A DNA stretch of 14,061 nt. It comes from SFWF01 sp045539095. Its GTDB lineage: Bacteria > Bacillota > Clostridia > Oscillospirales > Acutalibacteraceae. The stretch covers positions 1-14,061 of the forward strand of contig JAZQER010000001.1 of assembly GCA_045539095.1 (NCBI GenBank), read 5' to 3'. The notes beneath the pieces are model-generated. The model saw only the letters and a program-made list of their open reading frames with translations. It was not told where the DNA came from and did no database searches. A program made the position numbers and the translations under genes. The stretch's first letter is position 1. Each line of letters starts with the position of its first letter. Of this stretch, positions 5,393 through 11,437 are shown piece by piece.

Positions 5393-6196
5393 CTACTGCT
5401 CGTCACGTGCTTTCATAGGCACATAAGGCTCAGCCTCTTGGTCCTTTATATCACGGATTATGATAAAAGGAGTCAGCTCATCATCCTGACCTGCAGGGTT
5501 ATCGCGCACAAGCTCGCAAAGGAATTCTGTATCGCTTTCTTTTAAATCCTCGCTTGTTCCAAGTATCTCTATCGAGATATCGTTCGCGTCGATTATCATA
5601 TTTGTAACGCCCTGACTGTCAAATATCTTTTTGCAGGCGCCGTCGGGGTCTTCTGGATTTAAAACCGCAAGGTCGTGATAGGTATCAAATACCGAGTGCA
5701 TATAAAATCCATCAATGCCTGCGATGTCCTGACCGACTATTTCATAAAACACGCCGCGCTTGCCGAAAACTTTTCCGACAGCACCGCAAAAGGATGCCCA
5801 GATTATCAGCGGCGCACCCTTCATATTTATAGCAAGCTGAAGCTTATACGGCTCGCCCATACCTATTCCTGTATCGCTGTTTTTGGTCGCGAATTTTGAA
5901 AGTGTGCGGGCAAGGAAGCCTATTTTTACATCCTTTTTCTCAACGGTATTATCCTGACACATTGATACGACCTTTTCTCCGATAGCAACGATGTCACCAT
6001 CTTGATACAGAGGTTTTACATATTTCCCGATAAGCTCGGCAAGGTCTTCGCCCCGACCGATAAAGTGGGTGTTTACAGCATAACGCTCAAAGCGTCTGCC
6101 CTCTACCTCTCGTACGCCGCGGATATAATAGACTATTCCGTCCTTTTCACGCCTGTTTTCAGCATAATTTTTATTGCCGTCATACCAGAATGCCAT
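5393..6196 (-). CDS. Coenzyme F420-0:L-glutamate ligase (CofE)-like protein
   Basis: The 267-residue protein resembles the F420 gamma-glutamyl ligase domain. VNTHFIGRGEDLAELIGKYV (41-60) is like the GTP/F420-binding N-terminus of CofE. DGDIVAIGEKVVSMCQ (66-81) matches the conserved GDxxxxxxKVVS motif. YKLQLAINMKGAPLIIWASFCGAVGK (117-142) and the glycine-rich VGQDIAGIDG (154-163) follow. CofE itself adds glutamates to coenzyme F420, but no other F420 gene is seen here and most Clostridia lack F420. The true reaction may be a different amide ligation to a small acidic molecule. AAGGACGG precedes the ATG. It has its own promoter (6229-6256) and shares a terminator with the convergent PHP gene. 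Confidence 0.82.
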   Translation of the reverse strand: MAFWYDGNKNYAENRREKDGIVYYIRGVREVEGRRFERYAVNTHFIGRGEDLAELIGKYVKPLYQDGDIVAIGEKVVSMCQDNTVEKKDVKIGFLARTLSKFATKNSDTGIGMGEPYKLQLAINMKGAPLIIWASFCGAVGKVFGKRGVFYEIVGQDIAGIDGFYMHSVFDTYHDLAVLNPEDPDGACKKIFDSQGVTNMIIDANDISIEILGTSEDLKESDTEFLCELVRDNPAGQDDELTPFIIIRDIKDQEAEPYVPMKARDEQ

Positions 6197-6228
6197 AAAT
6201 TTACCGTCCTTGATTTCAATATATAATT

Positions 6229-6256
6229 AGTATAAACTATTTTGACGCAAAGTCAA
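6229..6256 (-). promoter_or_regulatory. Promoter of the CofE-like gene, with dyad over the -35
   Basis: On the minus strand, -35 TTGACT (6251-6256) and -10 TATACT (6229-6234) are 16 bp apart. An inverted repeat, TTGAC-gcaaa-GTCAA (6242-6256), covers the -35 and could be an operator. Confidence 0.7.
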
Positions 6257-6264
6257 TAAAAGAG

Positions 6265-6293
6265 TTGATTTTAGTGTTCCTATTAAATATAAT
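6265..6293 (+). promoter_or_regulatory. Promoter of the yitT-like gene
   Basis: -35 TTGATT (6265-6270), a 17-bp spacer and -10 TATAAT (6288-6293) lie about 35 bp upstream of the TTG start. It is divergent from the CofE-like gene promoter only 9 bp away, so the two may be co-regulated. Confidence 0.75.
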
Positions 6294-6329
6294 TGATAGC
6301 AAAGTACAAGCAAAAAAGAGGTTTTATTT

Positions 6330-6935
6330 TTGAAGTTCAAATTAAATGTCGGGCGGTGCGCTCTCGCTCTGCTTGGCAGCTTTATACTTGCCTTCGGCCT
6401 TTATAATATACATTCCCTCTCGGGTGTGACTGAGGGCGGCGCGTTGGGGCTTACCCTGCTTATTGACCATTGGCTAGGCATTTCACCCGCGATAACAGGT
6501 GCAGTAATCAACATTATCTGCTATTCGATCGGAATAAAGACCTTCGGTAAGGAATTTATCACATATTCCCTTATATCTACACTTGGATTTTCACTCACCT
6601 ATAAGATATGTGAGCTTTTCCCGCCCGTTTATCCCGATATCGCAAACTATCCGCTGATTGCGGCTCTGCTCGGTGCAGTATTTGTAGGCGTTGGCGTAGG
6701 ACTTTGTGTCCGTGTAGGCGGAGCGCCGACGGGCGATGATGCTCTGGCAATGAGCCTGTCAAAGCTTTTACGGACGAAAATAGAATGGATATATCTTGTA
6801 AGCGATATTGCAATACTCGTCCTTTCTCTCACATATATTCCCTTTACAAAGATAATTTATTCCCTCATCACCGTCACCCTTTCGAGCAGGCTTGTCGGTC
6901 TGGTCCAGAGAATGGGGAGTAAAAAGGAAGCCTGA
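6330..6935 (+). CDS. YitT-family membrane protein
   Basis: The 201-residue protein starts with TTG; AGAGG lies 8 bases upstream, and no in-frame ATG precedes it. It has five to six hydrophobic segments (about 9-28, 37-48, 53-70, 78-95, 107-127, 152-170). Family features are GVTEGGALGLTLLIDHWLG (32-50) and the YitT/DUF161 glycine loop VGGAPTGDDALAMSLSK (129-145). It lacks the soluble C-terminal DUF2179 domain that makes many YitT proteins about 280 residues long, so it is a short-form member. The family's transport role is unproven. It is monocistronic, between its own promoter and a strong terminator. Confidence 0.88.
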   Translation: MKFKLNVGRCALALLGSFILAFGLYNIHSLSGVTEGGALGLTLLIDHWLGISPAITGAVINIICYSIGIKTFGKEFITYSLISTLGFSLTYKICELFPPVYPDIANYPLIAALLGAVFVGVGVGLCVRVGGAPTGDDALAMSLSKLLRTKIEWIYLVSDIAILVLSLTYIPFTKIIYSLITVTLSSRLVGLVQRMGSKKEA

Positions 6936-6945
6936 CGCTTACAAA

Positions 6946-6981
6946 AAAGCCTCTTTTGTCTAGGTAGACAAAAGAGGTTTC
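6946..6981. terminator. Bidirectional terminator after yitT
   Basis: A perfect 12-bp stem, cctcttttgtct / agacaaaagagg (6950-6961 and 6966-6977), has the loop AGGT and A/T tracts on both sides. The minus-strand side would stop transcripts of the DUF4279 operon coming from the right. No separate terminator is visible just after 7111; the bases 6986-7110 otherwise hold nothing I recognise except two copies of GGTGCGT (around 7071 and 7102). Confidence 0.85.
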
Positions 6982-7110
6982 TTTCTTGAAGACTAACCCT
7001 ACATTTTAATACAAATGCACCCCCTTACCCAGACAAGAGAAGTTTTTTACGTGCGAAAGAACAGTAAAACGGTGCGTAAACGGGGCAAAGAAAAGCGAAA
7101 AGGTGCGTGA

Positions 7111-7515
7111 TTATACTTGCTCTACATATAAATCAATGTCAATTTCAGTTCTTGTTGCATAACAAAAATCAATTACCCGTAAAGAAGGAGCAAGACACGG
7201 ACTTGCATTATCTGCATATACAGTCGGAACAATTTCTAAAGTAAAAACAACATTGAATTCGCTTCTAATTTCATTCAAACGATCAATCTTGTCTATAAGC
7301 GGCGCAATCGTTTTTTGCATCTGATTTTCTGTTAGCACATCATATTCTTCGCAGTGACCAATCTCCCACGATGCAAAATCATATTCAGTTCCGTTACGGC
7401 GCTTATCGCCAATTCTCCAAAATTTATCAGGCTGTAATCCCAACCGCTCTGTTACAAGATCTGGATCAAAATCACCGGTAACTCTGAAGTATGTATAACA
7501 AGTATTTTTACTCAT
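7111..7515 (-). CDS. DUF4279 domain-containing protein
   Basis: The 134-residue protein opens with YTYFRVTGDFDPD (7-19), followed by LGLQPDKFWRIGDKR (25-39) and a tryptophan-containing strand, FASWEIG (47-53). This order is the hallmark of DUF4279, a small soluble alpha/beta family found across bacteria and often near toxin-immunity or phage-like loci; its function is unknown. The ATG overlaps the stop of the upstream four-helix-bundle gene as ATGA (7512-7515), so the two are one transcript and are translationally coupled. In module 1 the same position holds a membrane protein plus a NERD protein, so this is the variable (cargo) slot. Confidence 0.85.
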   Translation of the reverse strand: MSKNTCYTYFRVTGDFDPDLVTERLGLQPDKFWRIGDKRRNGTEYDFASWEIGHCEEYDVLTENQMQKTIAPLIDKIDRLNEIRSEFNVVFTLEIVPTVYADNASPCLAPSLRVIDFCYATRTEIDIDLYVEQV

Positions 7516-7865
7516 TTTGCATTCTCCTTTGCGGTGTTAATTGAGGAAATCAGCATAACACGAATACTTGTGCAAGCGGAATCAAGAGATTTGTATTCAT
7601 CTTCAGATATGTAATTTGTCTTAAACAGCAATTCCAACCAATATCCGGTTTCGTTGGCTTCTTTAAGAGCGATTTGCAATTTAGCAATAAAATCAGCTTT
7701 GCCGTGAGCATATTGTGCTTCACGGATATTTGCACCGATAGAAGTGCCACTTCTGCCGATTTGATTGGAAACAATGGATTCCCGTTTTTCTTTCAGGTGT
7801 TTGACAAGGTTGATAATGGATACCGCAAAATCCATGGATTGCGTTCTCAATTTGCTTTCTGACAT
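7512..7865 (-). CDS. Four helix bundle protein (23S rRNA intervening-sequence protein family), copy 2
   Basis: The 117-residue protein has the same family signature as copy 1 at 340: FAVSIINLVK, SNQIGRSGTSIGANIREAQ, KLQIALKEANETGYWL and SIRVMLISS. Aligning the two without gaps gives about 92 identities over 117 positions by my count. The central GRSGTSIGANIREAQYAHGKADF block is invariant, and differences cluster at both ends. The start at 7865 is chosen because it aligns with copy 1 and has a similar leader (AGAGGTGCCATT before ATG). An upstream in-frame ATG at 7919 would place the N-terminus across the promoter and is rejected. The sigma-A-like promoter is at 7888-7916. The stop overlaps the DUF4279 start. 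Confidence 0.93.
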   Translation of the reverse strand: MSESKLRTQSMDFAVSIINLVKHLKEKRESIVSNQIGRSGTSIGANIREAQYAHGKADFIAKLQIALKEANETGYWLELLFKTNYISEDEYKSLDSACTSIRVMLISSINTAKENAK

Positions 7866-7887
7866 AATGGCACCTCTGTGCGATCTA

Positions 7888-7916
7888 ATTATAACACAAT
7901 TTGTGTTGTTCTTCAA
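7888..7916 (-). promoter_or_regulatory. Promoter of the second four-helix-bundle operon with operator-like dyad
   Basis: On the minus strand, -35 TTGAAG (7911-7916) and perfect -10 TATAAT (7888-7893) are separated by 17 bp. A perfect 7-bp-arm dyad, AACACAA-T-TTGTGTT (7893-7907), fills the spacer, the classical place for a repressor to block polymerase. Binding by the four-helix-bundle protein itself is one possibility. Confidence 0.8.
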
Positions 7917-7922
7917 CATTTA

Positions 7923-8081
7923 GTGAAGTTTGGGCAACGCCCAAGTGAAGCAGCGGCAATGCGGCTGTGAAACATTGTGCTTCGCACAATGTGAAGTTAA
8001 GTGTGCAACCCACGCCCGCAGGCACTTCACTGCGAAGCAACTTCACGATGCGTTAGCATCGCTTATCGTGCCGCAAGGCAC
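7923..8081. repeat. Hairpin array 2, punctuated by GTGAAG / CTTCAC
   Basis: The organisation matches array 1, but the word is GTGAAG instead of ATGAAG. GTGAAG occurs at 7923, 7945, 7967 (GTGAAA) and 7991; CTTCAC at 8025 and 8041; a variant, CTTATC, at 8062. Stem-loops: 7930-7944 (ttgggc-aac-gcccaa), 7951-7967 (cagcggc/gcggctg, one mismatch), 7972-7992 (acattgtgc-ttc-gcacaatgt), 8031-8039 (tgc-gaa-gca), 8047-8060 (gatgc-gtta-gcatc) and 8068-8081 (gtgcc-gcaa-ggcac). A longer bulged stem, aagtg...cactt, spans 7999-8027. Stems differ from one another and from array 1, apart from one shared unit (8062-8085). The array lies between the tRNA-Ala terminator and the promoter of four-helix-bundle copy 2. 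Confidence 0.85.
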
Positions 8082-8089
8082 ACTTAGTT

Positions 8090-8134
8090 CGAAAAAAGAG
8101 TCTTTTGCCTGGTAGACAAAAGACTCTTTTTTCG
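8090..8134 (-). terminator. Terminator of tRNA-Ala
   Basis: A perfect 18-bp stem, 8090-8107 with 8117-8134, with a 9-base loop, directly abuts the CCA end of the tRNA at 8135. On the minus strand the descending arm ends in TTTTTTCG. Unusually strong for a tRNA terminator, like the one after tRNA-Tyr. Confidence 0.85.
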
Positions 8135-8210
8135 TGGTGGACCCGAAGGGGATCGAACCCTCGACCTTACGGATGCGAACCGTACGCTCTCCCAGCTGAG
8201 CTACGGGCCC
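8135..8210 (-). tRNA. tRNA-Ala(CGC)
   Basis: A 76-nt cloverleaf reads on the minus strand. Its anticodon loop TTCGCAT gives CGC. Acceptor GGGCCCG pairs with CGGGTCC, and the third pair is G3-U70, the defining identity element of alanine tRNA. The D-arm is ctcagctgggagagc. The T-arm is gaggg-ttcgatc-ccctt. CCA is encoded. Confidence 0.95.
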
Positions 8211-8225
8211 ATAAATAACAATCGT

Positions 8226-8254
8226 ATTATAACACTGTGTGACCAAAAGAGCAA
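8226..8254 (-). promoter_or_regulatory. Promoter of tRNA-Ala
   Basis: On the minus strand, -35 TTGCTC (8249-8254), a 17-bp spacer and -10 TATAAT (8226-8231) end 15 bases before the tRNA 5' end. Confidence 0.75.
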
Positions 8255-8298
8255 GAGCGAAAATAATTTAGATTGGCAAGTCTCTACCGACAAACAGT

Positions 8299-8333
8299 AA
8301 AAAATAGGCAGCCGCCTCAAAAGAGGTAACTGC
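8299..8333 (-). terminator. Terminator following the tRNA-Arg 3'-end relic
   Basis: The outer stem, gcag/ctgc (8308-8311 and 8330-8333, extendable with ATA/TAT), and inner stem, cctc/gagg (8315-8318 and 8323-8326, loop AAAA), are separated by a 3x3 internal loop. On the minus strand TATTTTTTAC follows. It sits 7 bases past the relic CCA, as expected for the original tRNA terminator. Confidence 0.65.
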
Positions 8334-8340
8334 TTATATC

Positions 8341-8358
8341 TGGCGCACTGAAGAAGAT
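8341..8358 (-). repeat. Duplicated 3' end of tRNA-Arg (relic or attachment site)
   Basis: On the minus strand these 18 bases read atcttcttcagtgcgcca. They match the 3' end of the intact tRNA-Arg (8545-8562) at 17 of 18 positions: half of the T-arm, the acceptor strand, the discriminator and CCA. Homology stops abruptly at the T-loop. Both copies are followed on the minus strand by ATATAA-like bases and a terminator. Confidence 0.75.
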
Positions 8359-8372
8359 ACTCTGCGCCGACG

Positions 8373-8483
8373 CTCCGTCGACCGTTCCGGACGGTTACCG
8401 ACGGAGTTTGCCGTGCTCGAGACTTCACGGCTTGAAAAACCTGTCGCGGTTTTTCGACCGCTTCGACGCCCTCCCTTCGGGAG
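8373..8483. repeat. Cluster of four hairpins between the two tRNA-Arg 3' ends
   Basis: Stems are 8373-8380/8399-8406 (ctccgtcg/cgacggag, with inner accgt/acggt), 8410-8415/8426-8431 (gccgtg/cacggc), 8434-8441/8448-8455 (gaaaaacc/ggtttttc) and 8471-8475/8479-8483 (ctccc/gggag). The segment is GC-rich compared with its flanks. No gene is supported in 8363-8500; the open frame on the minus strand there is a by-product of this palindromic, stop-poor composition. Confidence 0.7.
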
Positions 8484-8502
8484 TTCTCATCTATAATACA
8501 AA

Positions 8503-8544
8503 CAAAAAATATAAATACCACACCAAACGGTGTGGTATTTATAT
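8503..8544 (-). terminator. Terminator of tRNA-Arg
   Basis: A perfect 16-bp stem (8509-8524 with 8529-8544) around a 4-base loop ends directly beside the tRNA CCA at 8545. On the minus strand TTTTTTG follows. Confidence 0.85.
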
Positions 8545-8621
8545 TGGCGCGCTGAAGAAGATTCGAACTCCCGACCTTCTGGTCCGTAGCCAGACGCTCT
8601 ATCCAGCTGAGCTATCAGCGC
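8545..8621 (-). tRNA. tRNA-Arg(ACG)
   Basis: A 77-nt cloverleaf reads on the minus strand. Its anticodon loop CTACGGA gives ACG (inosine-modified to read CGN). Acceptor GCGCTGA pairs with TCAGCGC, the discriminator is G, and CCA is encoded. The D-arm is gctcagctggatagagc. The T-loop is TTCGAAT. The non-coding stretch 8622-8752 beyond it shows only AT-rich DNA with no gene; a promoter for this tRNA must lie there but I could not place one with confidence. Confidence 0.96.
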
Positions 8622-8752
8622 AAATATTAACTTTTTTACTAAAACTTAAGTGATTTTTTACTCATATAATTTTTAGTGCCAAAATATAATACCACAAACT
8701 TAGGAATATTTCAAGTGGTAAATTTTAATTTTTAAAATTTTTCTTTTTCGTG

Positions 8753-8781
8753 TTGCCAAATACTGATGTCGGATGTATAAT
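8753..8781 (+). promoter_or_regulatory. Promoter of the DUF3048 lipoprotein gene
   Basis: -35 TTGCCA (8753-8758), a 17-bp spacer and -10 TATAAT (8776-8781) lie about 40 bp upstream of the start codon. Confidence 0.75.
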
Positions 8782-8822
8782 AACCTTATCGAAAAAAATA
8801 TTATTTGGGAGAATTTTCGAAT

Positions 8823-9893
8823 ATGCGTGTTTGTAAAACTGTTTGCGTTTTCTTGTCCTTAGTTATTTTAATATCTCTGACAGCTTGCTCTAAAACGCCG
8901 TCTTTATCGGGTAGCGAGCTTGAAAATACCGATTCCACCGTTTCTACCGATTTCGATCCCAACGGCACCTCTTCAGAGCCACAGGTTATATATTTTTTAA
9001 ATCCTCTTACGGGACTTTACGAACTGACAGAGGAGCAAACACATCTTGTCCCCACTGCTGTGGTGATAAATAATATCAGTAATGCACAACGGATTCAGTC
9101 AGGTGTCGGAAAGGCTGATGTCGTGTTTGAAACAGAAGTAGAGGGCGGTATTACTCGACTGCTTGCGGTATATCAGGCGCCTGATGAGAGCATCTCACAT
9201 ATCGGATCTGTGCGTAGCGCACGGGTCGTTTTTGCGGAGCTTGCTGCCTCTATGAAATCGGTTCTTCTGTATCACGGAATGGATGAGGTATATTGCCGAC
9301 CGAGACTAAGGTCTCTCGGGGTGAAGAATTTCGAGTTGTCCGAAAAAGCGTACGGAAGTCGCATAAATAACGGGGAGTCCTGGGAACACAGACTTTACAC
9401 TACGGGCAGCTTAGCGGCATCTGCGCGTAACAGCCTTGTCAAGCAACAAACCGAAGCTTCTGAACCTTGGCTTTCATTCTCAGAGACAAAAGAAGCGTCT
9501 GCCGAGCCTGCCAAAAAGATATCAGTAAAATTCAGAGGCTCAAAGACCACCGACTTTTTCTACAACGAAGCCACCTGCAACTATAGCCGCGGCGTTAACG
9601 GCGCTATATTAAAGGATTATTTCACTAAAGAAGAATCGACCTTTACAAATATATTTGTTTTGAATACCTCAACCTCGCTTTATTCTGATGGTTATCATCG
9701 CGAAGTTAAGTTATCGGGAGGCAGCGGTTATTATATGACCAAAGGTGGTGCCGAACCTATAACTTGGTCAAAAAACGGCGACAGTTCTTACATTAAGTTC
9801 AAAAACAGCGCGGGAGAATCCCTTCTGGTTACACCCGGCAACTCATACATTTGTATTATAGACAAAAACGCAGGCCAACTTACATATGAATAA
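8823..9893 (+). CDS. DUF3048 domain-containing lipoprotein (YerB-like)
   Basis: The 356-residue protein has a type II signal peptide: basic start, hydrophobic core, then lipobox LTAC with the lipidated Cys at 22. A Ser/Thr-rich linker (23-54) follows. The DUF3048/YerB N-domain starts at NPLTGLY (60-66), with VVINNISNAQRIQSGVGKADVVFE, the segment ITRLLAVYQ and SVRSARVVFAELA. The C-terminal lobe ends in KFKNSAGESLLVTPGNSYICI. In Bacillus, YerB is a membrane-attached protein of unknown role; the fold suggests extracytoplasmic binding. The start is ATG 8823, with GGGAG 11 bases upstream; the in-frame TTG at 8805 would overlap that Shine-Dalgarno. It is monocistronic, with its own promoter and terminator. 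Confidence 0.9.
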   Translation: MRVCKTVCVFLSLVILISLTACSKTPSLSGSELENTDSTVSTDFDPNGTSSEPQVIYFLNPLTGLYELTEEQTHLVPTAVVINNISNAQRIQSGVGKADVVFETEVEGGITRLLAVYQAPDESISHIGSVRSARVVFAELAASMKSVLLYHGMDEVYCRPRLRSLGVKNFELSEKAYGSRINNGESWEHRLYTTGSLAASARNSLVKQQTEASEPWLSFSETKEASAEPAKKISVKFRGSKTTDFFYNEATCNYSRGVNGAILKDYFTKEESTFTNIFVLNTSTSLYSDGYHREVKLSGGSGYYMTKGGAEPITWSKNGDSSYIKFKNSAGESLLVTPGNSYICIIDKNAGQLTYE

Positions 9894-9900
9894 GCCCAAA

Positions 9901-9941
9901 AGACACACTCCAAATGGCATTCCGCCCTTTGGAGTGTGTCT
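9901..9941. terminator. Terminator between the DUF3048 gene and mtaB
   Basis: A perfect 14-bp stem, agacacactccaaa / tttggagtgtgtct (9901-9914 and 9928-9941), has a 13-base loop. It lies between convergent genes. T-tracts are only moderate (CTTTTTTATC from 9951). Confidence 0.75.
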
Positions 9942-9955
9942 CAAAATATCCTTTT

Positions 9956-11248
9956 TTATCTGGCGCTTGCAATTTCTCCCAAACAGAAGCCGTCATTTGC
10001 CTTTAAGAGAATTACCTCCATTATCTGCCCCGAGAGGTTTTCGGATGATCTTATCTTTACTCTAGTATAATTCTCGGTGTAGCCCTCGTAATAACCATCA
10101 TTTTCTTGCTCAAAAAGCACCTTTTCGGTCTTTCCGAGTTGCGTGATGAGAAAACGCTGCTCACACTCTGCGACCGCCTCAGCCATCAAAGCTGCACGGC
10201 GGTTTTTTTCAGCCTCTCCCACCTGATTTGGCAGTCCTGCCGCAATGGTTCCGCTTCGCTTGGAATATGCGAAAACGTGACTTCTCGCAAAGCCGATATG
10301 TCGAAGAAAGGCGACGCTCTCATTAAAATCTTCTTCTGTTTCCCCCGCAAAACCGACCATAATATCTGTGGTTATTGAAGCATTTTTAAATTTTGCCCTA
10401 ATTCTCTTTACAAGGTCATCGAAAAAAGCGGTATCGTAATGTCTGTTCATTCTCTTTAGGGTTCTGTCGCAACCCGACTGGAGAGCCAAATGAAACTGTG
10501 GGCAAAATTTTGGCTCTTTTGACAATCTTTCAAGCAGTTGGTCACTCATATAGTCCGGCTCTATAGAGCCTAGACGGATACGTTCAATACCCTCTACTGC
10601 CGCTGCTTTAACTGCATCACAGATATCATAGCCCGTATCCCTTCCATAGCTTGTAAGGTTTATTCCGACAAGAACTATCTCACGAAATCCGTTTTTAGAT
10701 AGGGCTTTAGCCTCAGCGGTAATATCAGAGAGAGACCGCGAGCGAATGACTCCGCGGGCGCGCGGTATTATACAGTAAGTGCACCACCTGTCACAGCCAT
10801 CCTCTATCTTCATAAAAGCGCGTGTTCGCTCAGAAAAATTTTCAATTGGTGGAGTGCAGTACGCTTCATCTTTTTCGTGCGGCAAAATTTGAACTATTCT
10901 TTCCTTTTTGAAAGAAAACTTATCAATAAGCTCGACAAGCGCTGTATGGTCTGTGTTTCCGATAACAATATCGGCTTCAGGAAGCAGTGTTGCCGTTTCG
11001 GGTACTGCCTGGGGCATACAGCCCATAAGAACCACTACGCGGTTAGAGCTTCCTCTTTTAAAGCGGCGCACCGCCTGTCTCGTCTTTCGGTCACTCTCAC
11101 CTGTAACGGTGCAAGAATTAACTATTACAACATCGGAGTCATTTATGTTATTGACAATGGTGTGTCCTCTTTTTTCCAAAAGCTCTCCTGCCGCCTCGGA
11201 TTCATATTGATTTACCTTGCAGCCGAGGGTATAAAAATAAATATTCAT
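9956..11248 (-). CDS. mtaB: tRNA (N6-L-threonylcarbamoyladenosine37-C2)-methylthiotransferase MtaB
   Basis: This radical-SAM enzyme converts t6A37 to ms2t6A37 in tRNAs decoding ANN codons. The 430-residue protein has the three family domains. The N-terminal UPF0004 domain has cluster cysteines C10 (TLGCKVNQYE), C46 (NSCTVT) and C77 (MGCMPQ). The radical-SAM core has C152, C156 and C159 (EDGCDRWCTYCIIPRARG). A C-terminal TRAM domain starts at about 370. GCKVNQYE and CTYCIIPxARG favour MtaB over MiaB or RimO. The start at 11248 is chosen for its AAAGGAG Shine-Dalgarno and because homologues begin at the first β-strand before TLGCKVN; 16 further in-frame residues upstream are not supported. Confidence 0.95.
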   Translation of the reverse strand: MNIYFYTLGCKVNQYESEAAGELLEKRGHTIVNNINDSDVVIVNSCTVTGESDRKTRQAVRRFKRGSSNRVVVLMGCMPQAVPETATLLPEADIVIGNTDHTALVELIDKFSFKKERIVQILPHEKDEAYCTPPIENFSERTRAFMKIEDGCDRWCTYCIIPRARGVIRSRSLSDITAEAKALSKNGFREIVLVGINLTSYGRDTGYDICDAVKAAAVEGIERIRLGSIEPDYMSDQLLERLSKEPKFCPQFHLALQSGCDRTLKRMNRHYDTAFFDDLVKRIRAKFKNASITTDIMVGFAGETEEDFNESVAFLRHIGFARSHVFAYSKRSGTIAAGLPNQVGEAEKNRRAALMAEAVAECEQRFLITQLGKTEKVLFEQENDGYYEGYTENYTRVKIRSSENLSGQIMEVILLKANDGFCLGEIASAR

Positions 11249-11391
11249 AAAATCTCCTTTGTTGAATTTGGTGCCATGGGTCAAGCCACAAGGCAAAGGG
11301 ACTGTATGTCTACAGAACTGAATTATAATAAAATTTTCATTAACTTGTGTATATTATAATATTAAATCGCCTTAACTTCAATCATTAAATA

Positions 11392-11420
11392 TTGACATAG
11401 GTTTTTTAAAGTGGTAAATT
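11392..11420 (+). promoter_or_regulatory. Promoter of the nfnAB operon
   Basis: A perfect -35, TTGACA (11392-11397), a 17-bp spacer and a weaker -10, TAAATT (11415-11420), lie just upstream of the Shine-Dalgarno AAAGGTG. The leader is very short. Confidence 0.6.
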
Positions 11421-11437
11421 ATTAGAAAGGTGATAAG

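Noticed and set aside
7866..7919. N-terminal extension of four-helix-bundle copy 2 (start at 7919)
   Set aside because: It would translate through the -10, the operator-like dyad and the -35; the start at 7865 aligns with copy 1 and has the ribosome binding site.
8201..8521. Minus-strand open frame of 106 codons
   Set aside because: It spans the hairpin cluster, the tRNA-Arg relic and the tRNA-Ala promoter, has no Shine-Dalgarno and no protein-like pattern.
8408..8653. Plus-strand open frame of 81 codons with IRTPDLLVRSQTLYPAELSAQ-type translation
   Set aside because: It is the antisense of tRNA-Arg; this peptide motif is a well-known artefact of translating that tRNA.
10877..11359. 160-codon plus-strand frame opposite mtaB
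   Set aside because: Antisense shadow of the N-terminal domain of mtaB, whose cluster cysteines and frame are unambiguous.
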